Assembly: GCA_964651335.1 (NCBI GenBank)
Contig: CAZYVT010000014.1
Location: 1-64,000, forward strand
From: 2-02-FULL-66-14 sp964651335
GTDB lineage: Bacteria; Pseudomonadota; Gammaproteobacteria; Burkholderiales; SG8-39
Reading direction: 5' to 3'
Length of the DNA stretch: 64,000 nucleotides
The notes below the pieces were generated by a model that worked only from the letters and a program-made list of their open reading frames with translations, was not told where the DNA came from and searched no databases. The translations under genes were made by a program, and so were the position numbers. Positions 45,134 through 54,370 of the stretch are shown in pieces; the first letter of the stretch is position 1; every line of letters begins with the position of its first letter.

Positions 45134-45901
45134 ATGACGCTCGGATGGATCGTTGCGGCAAGCGTGGCCGGCGGAACCCTGTCCGCGGGCGCGGCGGCGT
45201 TCGCGCTGCTGCTGCGCGCCTCCTGGGTGCCGATGCTCGTTTCCTTCGCGATCGGCGCGCTGCTCGGCGCCGCGTTCCTCGAAGTCATTCCGCACGCTTT
45301 CGAGCAGGGCAATCCGCACCAGGCCGCGGCGGCGATCCTCGGTGGAATCTTCGGCTTTTTCGTGCTCGAAAAGCTGCTGCTGTGGCGTCACTGCCACACC
45401 GAGAACTGCGAAGTGCACGACCAGCATGCTTTGCCGCACGACCAAGGCCGCAGCGGAATGATGATCGTGGTGGGCGATACGGTGCACAACTTTGTCGACG
45501 GCGTCCTGATCGCGGCGGCATTCCTGCAAAGCACGCAGCTCGGGGTGATCACCGCGGTTGCGATCGTCGCGCACGAGATCCCGCAGGAGGTGGGGGACTT
45601 CCTGATCCTGCTTCATTCGGGCTACTCGAAGGCGCGGGCGCTCGCGCTCAACCTGCTGTCTTCGACCGCGACGCTGTTCGGCGGAGTGCTCGGTTTTTTT
45701 GCGCTGCAGGCGCTGCAGAGTTGGGAGCCGGTGCTGCTCGGCATCGTGGCCGCGAGCATGATCTACGTGGCGGTCGCCGACCTCATTCCCGGCCTGCACC
45801 GGCAGCCCGAGTTGCGCGATACGGCCCAGCAGGCGACGTTGATGGCGCTTGGCATCGCAACGATCGCTCTGGTGCGGGTGCTGATCGATGCAAGCCACTG
45901 A
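45134..45901 (+). CDS. ZIP family metal transporter
   Basis: 255 residues, eight membrane segments. Metal-site motifs are VGDTVHNFVDGVLIAAAF (HNFxDG) and VAIVAHEIPQEVGDF (HEIPQE). A histidine/cysteine-rich loop (WRHCHTENCEVHDQHALPH) lies between segments 3 and 4. It imports divalent metals, probably zinc or iron, across the inner membrane. Begins 21 bases after pgeF. Confidence 0.92.
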   Translation: MTLGWIVAASVAGGTLSAGAAAFALLLRASWVPMLVSFAIGALLGAAFLEVIPHAFEQGNPHQAAAAILGGIFGFFVLEKLLLWRHCHTENCEVHDQHALPHDQGRSGMMIVVGDTVHNFVDGVLIAAAFLQSTQLGVITAVAIVAHEIPQEVGDFLILLHSGYSKARALALNLLSSTATLFGGVLGFFALQALQSWEPVLLGIVAASMIYVAVADLIPGLHRQPELRDTAQQATLMALGIATIALVRVLIDASH

Positions 45902-45966
45902 AAACCGCTTTGCGATCAGCAGGTTGAGGCCTAGCAGGGGAGGCGCGCCCGACTCCATTTGACGGC

Positions 45967-47736
45967 ATGGATTGTGCGTTGCAAAATGCGCCCTCCATGG
46001 CAGCGCAGCACGCATCTCCCGAAGCCTTGGTCCAATCCATCGCGGCAGCCCGTAATCAAGTGATTGACGGCTGGATGCCGCTCGCCGCGGGGCCGCAGGC
46101 GCCAGTCGCCGCCTCGTGGATGAACGAACTGATGGGCGACGCGACGAATTTTGCTGCGCAGCAAGCCTTCTATGTCGAGCAGCAGACGCGCCTCTGGGGC
46201 TCGATCCTTGCAGGCGAGCCGGAAGCCGTAGCCAAGCCCGAGCCAGGCGACCGGCGCTTCGCCGCGAAAGAGTGGCGGGAGAACCCGTACTTCGACTACC
46301 TCAAGCAGTCCTATCTCATCGCTTCGCGCTTTCTGGTCGATCTTGTCGAGAGCGCGGCTCTCGACGGGGCGGAGAAGGAGCGGCTGCGCTTCGCGGTGAA
46401 GCAGTGGATCGACGCAATGTGTCCGACCAACTTCGCCGCCACCAACCCGCAGGCGATTCGCCAGGCACTCGAAACGCGCGGCGAGAGTTTCGCCCACGGG
46501 CTCGCCAATCTGATCGCAGACTCGCACAAGGGCCGTATCAGCCAGACCGACGAGTCGGCGTTCGAGGTCGGGCGCAACATCGTGATCACTCCAGGCGACG
46601 TGGTGTACGAGAACGAGCTGGCGCAACTGATCCAGTACGCGCCCGCAACGGAGCAGGTCGGCGCGCGGCCTCTGGTGATGGTGCCGCCCTGCATCAACAA
46701 GTACTACATCCTCGACCTGCAGCGCGAGAACTCCTTCGTGCGCCACGCAGTCGAGCAGGGCCATACGGTATTCATGGTGTCCTGGCGCAACGTCGGGCCG
46801 GAGCAGGGCCATTACGGCTGGGACGATTATCTGCGGCTCGGGATCTTCGAGCCGTTTCGCGTCGCGCGAGAGATCACCGGGGCCGACCGCGTCAATGCGC
46901 TTGGCTTCTGCGTCGGCGGCACGCTGCTGGGCGCCGCGCTCGCGGTCCTCGCGGCAAACGGTGATGACACCGTCGGGTGTGTTACTTACCTCACGACGAT
47001 GCTCGATTTCGCCGAGCCGGGGCAGATCGGCGTGTTCGTCGACGAGCCAAGCATCGCCGCGCGCGAATCCACGATCGGCCAGGGCGGCATCCTGCCCGGG
47101 TCCGACCTTGCGTTCGTCTTTTCGGCGCTGCGCGCGAACGACCTGGTCTGGCCGTACGTGGTGAACAATTACCTGATGGGCGGCTCGCCGGCCGCTTTCG
47201 ACCTGCTGTACTGGAATGCCGACAGCACCAACCTCCCGGGACCGATGTATTGCTATTACGTGCGCAATACGTACCTCGAGAACAGGTTGCGCGTGCCCGG
47301 CGCGCTGACGAATTGCGGCGTTCCCGTGGACCTCGGCAAAGTCGATCGGCCAGCCTTCATTCTTGCAACGCGCGAGGACCACATCGTGCCGTGGCGCGCG
47401 GCTTACCGTTCGCTCGCGCTGCTCGGAGGAGCGAAAAAGTTCGTGCTGGGCGCAAGCGGTCACATCGCCGGCGTGGTCAATCCCGCGGCAAAGAACCGCC
47501 GCAGCTACTGGGTCGGCGAGCCGTATCCGGATGATCCCGACGCATGGCTCGCGGCCGCCGAGGAACGCCCGGGGAGCTGGTGGTCCGTGTGGTCGAAGTG
47601 GCTGGAAGGATTCAAAGGCGGCACACGGCGCGCGCCGGAAACAGCAGGCAGCGCGAAGCACGCAGCGATCGAGCCGGCGCCCGGTCGCTATGTCAAGCAG
47701 AAGGCGAACCCGGAGGAGTCATGGACGAAATCGTAA
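45967..47736 (+). CDS. phaC: Class I poly(3-hydroxyalkanoate) synthase PhaC
   Basis: 589 residues. The PhaC N-terminal region (NPYFDYLKQSYL) precedes the alpha/beta-hydrolase domain with lipase-like box GFCVGG; the catalytic nucleophile is Cys315. FILATREDHIVPW and the histidine in ASGHIAGVVNP complete the Asp/His pair. It polymerises (R)-3-hydroxyacyl-CoA, mainly 3-hydroxybutyryl-CoA, on PHA granules. A second ATG at 45997 (MAAQHASPE) is a possible start. First gene of the PHA operon; the phaA ATG lies within its last 16 bases. Confidence 0.96.
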   Translation: MDCALQNAPSMAAQHASPEALVQSIAAARNQVIDGWMPLAAGPQAPVAASWMNELMGDATNFAAQQAFYVEQQTRLWGSILAGEPEAVAKPEPGDRRFAAKEWRENPYFDYLKQSYLIASRFLVDLVESAALDGAEKERLRFAVKQWIDAMCPTNFAATNPQAIRQALETRGESFAHGLANLIADSHKGRISQTDESAFEVGRNIVITPGDVVYENELAQLIQYAPATEQVGARPLVMVPPCINKYYILDLQRENSFVRHAVEQGHTVFMVSWRNVGPEQGHYGWDDYLRLGIFEPFRVAREITGADRVNALGFCVGGTLLGAALAVLAANGDDTVGCVTYLTTMLDFAEPGQIGVFVDEPSIAARESTIGQGGILPGSDLAFVFSALRANDLVWPYVVNNYLMGGSPAAFDLLYWNADSTNLPGPMYCYYVRNTYLENRLRVPGALTNCGVPVDLGKVDRPAFILATREDHIVPWRAAYRSLALLGGAKKFVLGASGHIAGVVNPAAKNRRSYWVGEPYPDDPDAWLAAAEERPGSWWSVWSKWLEGFKGGTRRAPETAGSAKHAAIEPAPGRYVKQKANPEESWTKS

Positions 47737-48896
47737 TCGTCGGTGCAGCGCGCACCGCAATCGGCAAGTTCGGCGGCACGCTCGCCAAGGTACCGGCGGC
47801 GGACCTCGGCGCGCATATCATTCGCAAGGTACTCGAGCGCGCGGGAGTAAAGCCCGATCAGGTTTCCGAAGTCATCATGGGCCAGGTGCTCGCCGCCGGT
47901 GTCGGGCAGAATCCTGCGCGCCAGGCAGCCATCCGGGCCGGGCTTCCAGACATGATCCCCGCGATGACGATCAACAAAGTGTGCGGCTCTGGGCTCAAGG
48001 CTGCGATGCTCGGGGCGCAATCGATCGCCAACGGCGATGCCGATATCGTGGTGGCGGGCGGTCAGGAATCGATGAGCCTCGCCCCGCATGTGCTGATGGG
48101 CTCGCGCGACGGCTTCCGGATGGGCGACGCGAAAATGGTCGATTCGATGATCGTCGACGGCCTGTGGGACGTGTACAACCAGTACCACATGGGCGTTACC
48201 GCCGAAAACGTCGCGAAGGAATATGCGGTGACGCGAGAAGAGCAGGATGAGTTCGCCGTGGCATCGCAGAACAAGACGGAATCCGCGCAAAAGGCGGGCA
48301 GGTTCAGGGACGAGATCGTTCCCTACGAGGTGCCATCGAGGAAGGGGCCGATCAGCTTTGCCGACGACGAGTACCCGCGCCACGGGGCAACGCTTGAGGC
48401 GATGAAGAGCCTCAAGCCCGCATTCGACAAGGCGGGCACGGTCACTGCGGGAAATGCTTCCGGAATCAACGACGGCGCCGCCGCTGTGGTGCTCGCTTCC
48501 GCGAACAAGGCGAGGGAGCTGGGCCTCAAACCGCTGGCGAGGATCCGCGCGTTCGCTTCCGCGGGGGTGGACCCGAAATACATGGGCATGGGCCCGGTGC
48601 CGGCCTCCAAGCGTTGCCTTTCCCGCGCCGGCTGGTCGCCGAAGGATCTCGATTTGATGGAGATCAACGAAGCTTTCGCGGCGCAGGCCATAGCTGTCAA
48701 CCGTCAGATGGGCTGGGACACGGGGAAAGTGAACGTCAACGGCGGCGCGATCGCACTGGGGCACCCGATCGGCGCATCGGGCTGCAGAATCCTGGTGACG
48801 CTGCTGCACGAGATGCGGAAGCGAGACGCGAAGAAGGGCCTCGCGTCGCTCTGCATCGGCGGCGGGATGGGCGTTGCCATGGCCGTGGAATGCTGA
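47721..48896 (+). CDS. phaA: Acetyl-CoA C-acetyltransferase PhaA
   Basis: 391 residues from the ATG at 47721, with GGAGGAG directly upstream. Thiolase active sites: Cys88 in NKVCGSGLKA, the His of GHPIGASGCR, and the second Cys in LCIGGGMG. It condenses two acetyl-CoA to acetoacetyl-CoA, the first step of PHB synthesis. It overlaps phaC by 16 bases, implying coupled translation. Confidence 0.95.
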   Translation: MDEIVIVGAARTAIGKFGGTLAKVPAADLGAHIIRKVLERAGVKPDQVSEVIMGQVLAAGVGQNPARQAAIRAGLPDMIPAMTINKVCGSGLKAAMLGAQSIANGDADIVVAGGQESMSLAPHVLMGSRDGFRMGDAKMVDSMIVDGLWDVYNQYHMGVTAENVAKEYAVTREEQDEFAVASQNKTESAQKAGRFRDEIVPYEVPSRKGPISFADDEYPRHGATLEAMKSLKPAFDKAGTVTAGNASGINDGAAAVVLASANKARELGLKPLARIRAFASAGVDPKYMGMGPVPASKRCLSRAGWSPKDLDLMEINEAFAAQAIAVNRQMGWDTGKVNVNGGAIALGHPIGASGCRILVTLLHEMRKRDAKKGLASLCIGGGMGVAMAVEC

Positions 48897-48939
48897 CATC
48901 CCGGCGCTCGAGCGCGAACCATTACAGGGAGAAGAATAA

Positions 48940-49746
48940 ATGTCAGTCCAGCTGACGCAACGCGCGAGCGAGCACGAGGAGTCGAGCAACACGGAACGCG
49001 GCGCTGCCCTCCGCCGTGTGGTATTCGTCACCGGCGGGATGGGCGGGATCGGCAGCGCGATCTGCCGGCGACTGGCACTTGCCGGGCACACGATCGTGGC
49101 AGGCTGCCTGCCCGAGTACGAAAGGAAGGACGAATGGCTCTCGGCCATGCGCACGGCAGGCTTCCGGGCGCACGCCGCGGAGGGTGACGTGTCGGAATTC
49201 GAGTCCTGCGCCGAGATGTTGTACAACGTCCGCGCGGTGGTCGGCAACGTCGACATTCTGGTCAACAACGCCGGAATCACGCGCGACTCGGTGTTCAAGC
49301 GCATGACCGAGCTGGACTGGCGCGCGGTGATCAACACCAATCTGAACAGCGTGTTCAACGTCACTCGACAGGTCATCGACGGCATGGTGGACCGGGGCTG
49401 GGGAAGGATCATCAACATCTCCTCGGTGAACGCGATCAAGGGCCAGTTCGGGCAGACCAACTATTCGGCGGCGAAGGCGGGCATGGCCGGCTTCTCGAAG
49501 GCGCTGGCCCAGGAAGTGGTGAAGAAAGGCGTCACCGTGAACACGGTCTCGCCGGGATACGTCGAGACCGAAATGGTGCTGGCGATCCGCAAGGAAATCC
49601 GCGAGCAGATCATCGCATCGATCCCGATGGGACGTCTGGCCAAGCCGGAGGAAATCGCGGCGGTGGTCGCGTTTCTCGCGTCGGAGGAGGCCGGCTACAT
49701 CACTGGCGCGAATATTTCGGTCAACGGCGGAATGCACATGATGTGA
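48940..49746 (+). CDS. phaB: Acetoacetyl-CoA reductase PhaB, copy 1
   Basis: 268 residues. Short-chain dehydrogenase: cofactor loop TGGMGGIG at ~27-34, NNAG, catalytic Ser in NISSVNAIKG and the Tyr/Lys pair in NYSAAKAG. The GITRDSVFKRM region and the C-terminus ISVNGGMHM are typical of PhaB. It reduces acetoacetyl-CoA to (R)-3-hydroxybutyryl-CoA with NADPH. It has ~23 extra N-terminal residues (SVQLTQRASEHEESSNTE) not found in copy 2; the ATG follows GGGAGAAG. Confidence 0.92.
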   Translation: MSVQLTQRASEHEESSNTERGAALRRVVFVTGGMGGIGSAICRRLALAGHTIVAGCLPEYERKDEWLSAMRTAGFRAHAAEGDVSEFESCAEMLYNVRAVVGNVDILVNNAGITRDSVFKRMTELDWRAVINTNLNSVFNVTRQVIDGMVDRGWGRIINISSVNAIKGQFGQTNYSAAKAGMAGFSKALAQEVVKKGVTVNTVSPGYVETEMVLAIRKEIREQIIASIPMGRLAKPEEIAAVVAFLASEEAGYITGANISVNGGMHMM

Positions 49747-49796
49747 TGGTGTAAACTGGCCGCGACCGGAAGCCGATTTCCACAGAAGGAGAGACC

Positions 49797-50543
49797 GTGG
49801 TGCAGCAGAAAACGGCCGTCGTGACCGGCGGGATGGGCGGCTTGGGCGAAACGATTTCGACCAAGATGGCCGATGCGGGATACAAGGTGGTGGTGACTTA
49901 TTCGCCGTCGAACACCAAGTACAGGGCATGGCTCGAGGAAATGAAAGGCCGCGGCTATGCATTCGCCGCGTATCCGGTCGACGTGGCCGACTATGACGAC
50001 TGCGCAGGGAAATGCGCGCAGATGCGGAAGGATTGCGGGCCGATCGACATCCTGGTGAACAACGCCGGCATCACGCGCGACATGACCTTCAAGAAAATGA
50101 CCAAGGCGGATTGGGATGCGGTCATGCGCACCAACCTCGACTCCTGCTTCAACATGACCAAGCAGGTCATGGACGGCATGCTCGATCGCGGCTGGGGTCG
50201 CGTGATCAACGTCTCGTCCGTCAACGGCCAGAAGGGCGCATTCGGCCAGACCAACTATTCCGCGGCCAAGGCGGGGATCCACGGCTTCACCAAGGCGCTC
50301 GCTCTCGAGGTCGCGAAGAAGGGCGTCACCATCAATACCATTTCTCCGGGCTATATCGGGACCAAGATGGTCACGGCGATTCCCAAGGAGATCCTCGACT
50401 CGAAGATCCTGCCGCAGATCCCCATCGGGCGCCTGGGCAAGCCCGACGAGGTGGCAGGTCTCATCATCTACTTGTGCTCCGAGGAAGCCGCATTCGTGAC
50501 CGGCGCCAATATCTCGATCAACGGCGGCCAGCACATGTACTAG
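49797..50543 (+). CDS. phaB: Acetoacetyl-CoA reductase PhaB, copy 2
   Basis: 248 residues, GTG start behind AAGGAGAG. It is the standard-length PhaB: TGGMGGLG, NNAGITRDMTFKKM, NVSSVNGQKG, NYSAAKAGIHGF, ending ISINGGQHMY. It clearly resembles copy 1 along the whole length but differs at many positions, so this is an older duplication or two separately acquired genes rather than a recent tandem copy. The pair may differ in cofactor preference or regulation. Confidence 0.94.
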   Translation: MVQQKTAVVTGGMGGLGETISTKMADAGYKVVVTYSPSNTKYRAWLEEMKGRGYAFAAYPVDVADYDDCAGKCAQMRKDCGPIDILVNNAGITRDMTFKKMTKADWDAVMRTNLDSCFNMTKQVMDGMLDRGWGRVINVSSVNGQKGAFGQTNYSAAKAGIHGFTKALALEVAKKGVTINTISPGYIGTKMVTAIPKEILDSKILPQIPIGRLGKPDEVAGLIIYLCSEEAAFVTGANISINGGQHMY

Positions 50544-50554
50544 GAGTGGATTGC

Positions 50555-51148
50555 ATGGCTGCGATTGCAGAGGAAAAGATGGAACACCAGGTTCGCTTGA
50601 TCAAGAAATATCCGAACCGGCGGCTCTACGACACCAAGACGTCCAGCTACATCACGCTCGCCGACGTCAAGCAGATGGTCCTCAAGCAGGAGAATTTCCA
50701 CGTCATCGATGCCAAGAGCGGCGACGAGCTGACGCGCCAGATCCTGCTGCAGATCATCCTCGATGAGGAATCGGGCGGGGTGCCGATGTTCTCTTCCGAC
50801 CTGCTGTCGCAGATGATCCGCTCCTACGGCAGCGCGATGCAGGGCTTCATGGGGACGTATCTCGAGAAGAACATCGAGGCGTTCCACCAGATGCAGAAGG
50901 CGCTGCAGGACCAGTCGCAGAAGATCTATGGCGACAACTCGCGCGCCTCGCAGGACCTGTGGGCGCAGTTCATGAACCTGCAGGGGCCTGCGATGCAGAG
51001 CCTGATGCAGGCCTACATGGAGCAGAGCCAGAAGATGTTCGCGCAGTTCCAGGAGCGGATGCAGAGCCAGGCCCGCAACATGTTTTCCGGCTTCACGTTC
51101 CCCGGCTTTCCATCCGCCGAAGGCAAGAACGAGCCCGAGAAGAAGTAG
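50555..51148 (+). CDS. phaR: PHA synthesis repressor PhaR
   Basis: 197 residues from the ATG at 50555 (MAAIAEEKMEHQ), with TAGGAG upstream. The N-terminal DNA-binding domain IKKYPNRRLYDTKTSSYITL is diagnostic. The rest is a glutamine-rich helical region that binds PHA granules. PhaR represses phasin genes, and often its own, until polymer sequesters it. Its place inside the biosynthetic operon puts its synthesis in step with the enzymes. Confidence 0.95.
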   Translation: MAAIAEEKMEHQVRLIKKYPNRRLYDTKTSSYITLADVKQMVLKQENFHVIDAKSGDELTRQILLQIILDEESGGVPMFSSDLLSQMIRSYGSAMQGFMGTYLEKNIEAFHQMQKALQDQSQKIYGDNSRASQDLWAQFMNLQGPAMQSLMQAYMEQSQKMFAQFQERMQSQARNMFSGFTFPGFPSAEGKNEPEKK

Positions 51149-51178
51149 CCCGCGGCACGATCTGATCGGGAGCTTGAG

Positions 51179-52366
51179 ATGAGCATGCGCGAAGTGGTGG
51201 TGGTGTCGGGAACGCGGACCGGAATCGGCGATTACGGCGGAGGGCTCAAGGACGTTGCGCCGACGAAGCTCGGCGCGATCGCGATCAGGGAAGCGGTTGC
51301 GCGCGCCGGGATCGATCCGGCGACGGTCGGCCACGTGGTGATGGGGAGCGTCATCCATGGCGAGGCGCGCGACATGTACCTCTCGCGTGTCGCGGCGCTC
51401 GATGCGGGGCTCCCAGTCGGAACGCCCTGCCTCACGGTAAACCGGCTGTGCGGCTCGGGGTTGCAGGCGATCGTCTCGGCGGCGCAGCACATCCTGCTGG
51501 GCGACACCGATTGCGTCATCGGCGGCGGCGCAGAGAGCATGAGCCGCGCGGCGTACTTCCTCCCCTCAGGACGCTGGGGACAGAGAATGGGCGACGCGGC
51601 GATCGTCGACGCCATGACCGGTGCGCTGCACGATCCCTTCGGCCACGGCCACATGGGCGTCACGGCTGAAAACATCGCGGCGAAGTACGGCTTTACGCGT
51701 GAGCAGCAGGACCGGTTCTCGGTCGAGTCGCACCGGCGCGCCGCACACGCGATCGCGCAGGGATTCTTCAAGAGCCAGATCGTTCCGGTCGAGGTGAAGA
51801 CGCGGAAGGGGCCGGAGCAGTTCACAACCGACGAGCACGTGCGTGCGGGCGCAAAGATCGAGGACCTGGCGAAACTGAAGGCCGCGTTCAAGAAGGACGG
51901 CACCGTGACCGCCGGCAATGCATCGGGCCTCAATGACGCCGCCGCCGCGATCGTGATGATGGAGGCCGGCACCGCACAGAAGGCGGGAGTGAAGCCGATT
52001 GCGCGCCTGGTCGCCTACGCGCACGCGGGCGTCGAGCCGAACGTGATGGGTCTGGGTCCGATCCCGGCAGTGAAACGAGTGTTCGAGAAATCCGGCCTCA
52101 GGCCCTCCGACATGGACGTGATCGAGTCGAATGAGGCGTTCGCGGCGCAGGCGATGGCGGTCACCAGGGACCTCGGCCTCGACCCGGCGAAAGTCAATCC
52201 GAACGGCGGCGCGGTGGCGCTCGGCCACCCGATCGGCGCCACGGGCTGCATTCTTACGCTGAAGGCGCTCTACGAACTGGAGCGTATCCAGAAGCGCCAC
52301 GCCCTGGTCACGATGTGCATCGGCGGCGGGCAGGGCATCGCCGCCATCTTCGAGCGGCTGCACTGA
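51179..52366 (+). CDS. Second thiolase (PhaA/BktB-like acetyl-CoA acyltransferase)
   Basis: 395 residues. Active-site Cys91 in NRLCGSGLQA, the His of GHPIGATGC and the second Cys in MCIGGGQG are intact. It differs substantially from the PhaA at 47721. The sequence VVVSGTRTGIGDYGGGLKD is like BktB of Cupriavidus, which makes longer 3-ketoacyl-CoA for copolymers; chain-length preference cannot be read here. It starts 30 bases after phaR, with ATGs at 51179 and 51185. Confidence 0.88.
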   Translation: MSMREVVVVSGTRTGIGDYGGGLKDVAPTKLGAIAIREAVARAGIDPATVGHVVMGSVIHGEARDMYLSRVAALDAGLPVGTPCLTVNRLCGSGLQAIVSAAQHILLGDTDCVIGGGAESMSRAAYFLPSGRWGQRMGDAAIVDAMTGALHDPFGHGHMGVTAENIAAKYGFTREQQDRFSVESHRRAAHAIAQGFFKSQIVPVEVKTRKGPEQFTTDEHVRAGAKIEDLAKLKAAFKKDGTVTAGNASGLNDAAAAIVMMEAGTAQKAGVKPIARLVAYAHAGVEPNVMGLGPIPAVKRVFEKSGLRPSDMDVIESNEAFAAQAMAVTRDLGLDPAKVNPNGGAVALGHPIGATGCILTLKALYELERIQKRHALVTMCIGGGQGIAAIFERLH

Positions 52367-53592
52367 TCGGGCTCGAGAAGCCTGAAGCGCCTCCGGCACC
52401 GCTCCGGCAGGCATTGGGGGATTTCGGGGGCGTCTATTTCATCAACGCGGTCGTCGCGTTCATCTTCGCGGCATCCGGCCCTGTCGCGATCATCCTTGCG
52501 GTTGGCACGCGAGGCGGCCTCGGAGCATCGGACCTCTCGTCGTGGATCTTCGGCTCCTTCTTCCTGAATGGTTTGATCAGCATCGCTTTCTGCTGGTTGT
52601 ACCGCCAGCCGCTGGTGTTTTTCTGGACGATTCCGGGAACGGTGCTCGTGGGACCGGCGCTCGGCCACCTGACGTTTCCCGAGGTCATCGGAGCGTTCCA
52701 CGCAACCGGCCTGCTGATGCTCGTGCTGGGATTGAGCGGCTGGGTGCGACGGGCCATGGCGGTGGTGCCGATGCCCATCGTGATGGGCATGGTGGCGGGG
52801 GTGTTCCTGCGCTTCGGGCTCGACCTGGTTTTTGCGGTGCGCGACGACTTCTGGATCGCGGCGCCGATGATCGCCGCGTTCGTCGTGCTCGCGGCGTTGC
52901 CGGTGCTCGGGCGGCGGTTGCCGCCGCTGATCGGCGCGCTGATCGTGGGCGCGGTCATGGTCGCAGTCCTGGGCAAGTTCGACGCCGTCGGTGCCGAAGT
53001 CTTCGGCTTTGCGCAGCCGAACGTTTACACGCCGGCGTTCTCCTGGCGGGCGATGGTCGAGCTCGTGGTGCCGCTCGCCATCACCGTGCTCGTGGTGCAG
53101 AACGGCCAGGGGACGGCCGTGCTGCGCGCGGCCGGCCACAATCCGCCGATCAACGCCGTCACTGTAGCTTGCGGCGCCGGGTCGATTGCCACGGCAATCG
53201 TCGGTACGGTGTCCACCTGCCTCACCGGGCCGGTGAACGCGATCATCTCCGCCTCAGGGGAAAAACACCGTCACTACAGCGCAGGAATTTTCGTCGGGCT
53301 CCTGGCGCTCGCATTCGGGCTGTTTTCGCCCGTCTTCACTCACCTCATGCTCGGCACGCCCAAGGCCTTCATCGCCGCGCTCGCCGGACTCGCGATGCTG
53401 CGCGTGCTGCAGACGGCGTTCGTGATTTCGTTCAAGGACCGCTTTGCGCTCGGCGCTCTCGTGACCTTTCTGGTTACGGTGGCGGACGTGGCGATTTTCA
53501 ATATCGGCGCGCCGTTCTGGGGGTTGGTGATCGGCTTCGCGACGTCCTGGTTACTGGAGCGTGGCGATTTCCAGGTACCGCCTCCCCGCTGA
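52315..53592 (+). CDS. BenE-family benzoate/H+ symporter-like permease
   Basis: Up to 425 residues, with about 11-12 membrane segments. The arrangement SSWIFGSFFLNGLISIAFCWLY, FFWTIPGTVLVGPAL, VVPMPIVMGMVAGVFLRFG, GPVNAIISA fits BenE transporters. The start is unclear: the GTG at 52315 lies within the thiolase gene, and a TTG at 52414 would leave a shorter but still complete membrane domain. The preceding thiolase and the transporter may share a transcript. The substrate (aromatic acid or other) is not determined. Confidence 0.8.
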   Translation: MHRRRAGHRRHLRAAALIGLEKPEAPPAPLRQALGDFGGVYFINAVVAFIFAASGPVAIILAVGTRGGLGASDLSSWIFGSFFLNGLISIAFCWLYRQPLVFFWTIPGTVLVGPALGHLTFPEVIGAFHATGLLMLVLGLSGWVRRAMAVVPMPIVMGMVAGVFLRFGLDLVFAVRDDFWIAAPMIAAFVVLAALPVLGRRLPPLIGALIVGAVMVAVLGKFDAVGAEVFGFAQPNVYTPAFSWRAMVELVVPLAITVLVVQNGQGTAVLRAAGHNPPINAVTVACGAGSIATAIVGTVSTCLTGPVNAIISASGEKHRHYSAGIFVGLLALAFGLFSPVFTHLMLGTPKAFIAALAGLAMLRVLQTAFVISFKDRFALGALVTFLVTVADVAIFNIGAPFWGLVIGFATSWLLERGDFQVPPPR

Positions 53593-53600
53593 GCGGGAGG

Positions 53601-53807
53601 TTACAGTTCGCTTTCGTCGATGCCGGACAGCTTGAGCAGGTGTCTCAGCAGTCCGGTCTTCAGGTCCTGATTTCCGTGGATTGGAAGAGAGATTCGCGCT
53701 GGATTGCCGGCTTTGGCGTAGATGTGATGGCTGCCCGTGATGCGCTTCAACTCCCAGCCGTGTTTTTCCAGCAGCCGCGCAAGGTCTTTGCCGCTGACCG
53801 ATTTCAA
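53601..53807 (-). CDS. hicA: HicA toxin (mRNA interferase)
   Basis: 68 residues: MKSVSGKDLARLLEKHGWELKR, then GSHHIYAK with the catalytic His (27 or 28) in the dsRBD-like fold, and ISLPIHGNQDLKTGLLRHLLK. It is a ribosome-independent mRNA-cleaving toxin, neutralised by HicB encoded just upstream with a 4-base overlap. Confidence 0.93.
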   Translation of the reverse strand: MKSVSGKDLARLLEKHGWELKRITGSHHIYAKAGNPARISLPIHGNQDLKTGLLRHLLKLSGIDESEL

Positions 53808-54007
53808 ACCGCGATCTCCAGCACCCTGTCCTTTCTCGAGATCTCGACGTTCTTCAGATCGACCGAGAGGCAGCCTTCGATCGCTTCGTGAAGGTTCTTG
53901 AGCAGTTCTTCATGTGTTTCGGCTTGCGTGACGCAACCCGGAATGGCCGGAACTTCCGCCCAGAAGCCACCTTCCTCCGCTTCGTGGATGATGACCTTCA
54001 GTTTCAT
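53804..54007 (-). CDS. hicB: HicB antitoxin
   Basis: 67 residues from the ATG at 54007 (MKLKVIIHEAEEGGFWAEVPAIPGC split by the strand turn). It is the partial RNase-H fold with GCVTQAETHEELLKNLHEAIEG. There is no added HTH domain at the C-terminus, so repression may depend on other contacts. The gene order hicB-hicA with ATGA overlap is the less common orientation. Longer upstream readings are antisense of a sulfatase-modifying gene fragment. Confidence 0.9.
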   Translation of the reverse strand: MKLKVIIHEAEEGGFWAEVPAIPGCVTQAETHEELLKNLHEAIEGCLSVDLKNVEISRKDRVLEIAV

Positions 54008-54154
54008 CGAAGTCCTCGCTTTCTCGACTCGAGTCGCAGGATACGGCCTGCGGCTGACCACCAAATCGTAATACCGGTACCGCAAATCGACGCAGACTTT
54101 TACCCTTGCCGATCGATGCCGACCCGACGGGGCATCATACCGGACCCAGGCGCG

Positions 54155-54355
54155 CACCGATATTGCTGGAACGAGAGCTACACCAGTGCGCCAGCAGATG
54201 GCAGTGCGTGGACGAGCGGCGACTGCGGCCGGCGCGTGCTGCGCGGGGGCTCCTGGAGCTCTAATCCCGGGGGCGTTCGTTCCGCTTTCCGCAACGGGTT
54301 CACCGCTACCCACCCGTACTACTACTTCGGGTTCCGCGTCGCCAGGACGGATTAG
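54155..54355 (+). pseudogene. Formylglycine-generating enzyme-like (SUMF1) fragment
   Basis: The frame gives only the C-terminal 66 residues of a FGE-sulfatase domain: YCWNESYTSAPADGSAWTSG, RVLRGGSWSSNPGGVRSAFRN, YYYFGFRVARTD before TAG. The ~200 residues before it are absent, and upstream in the frame is non-coding or antisense hicB. It is a truncated remnant whose 5' part was lost at or near the insertion of hicBA. Confidence 0.8.
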
Positions 54356-54370
54356 TCAGCTCTTGAATCT

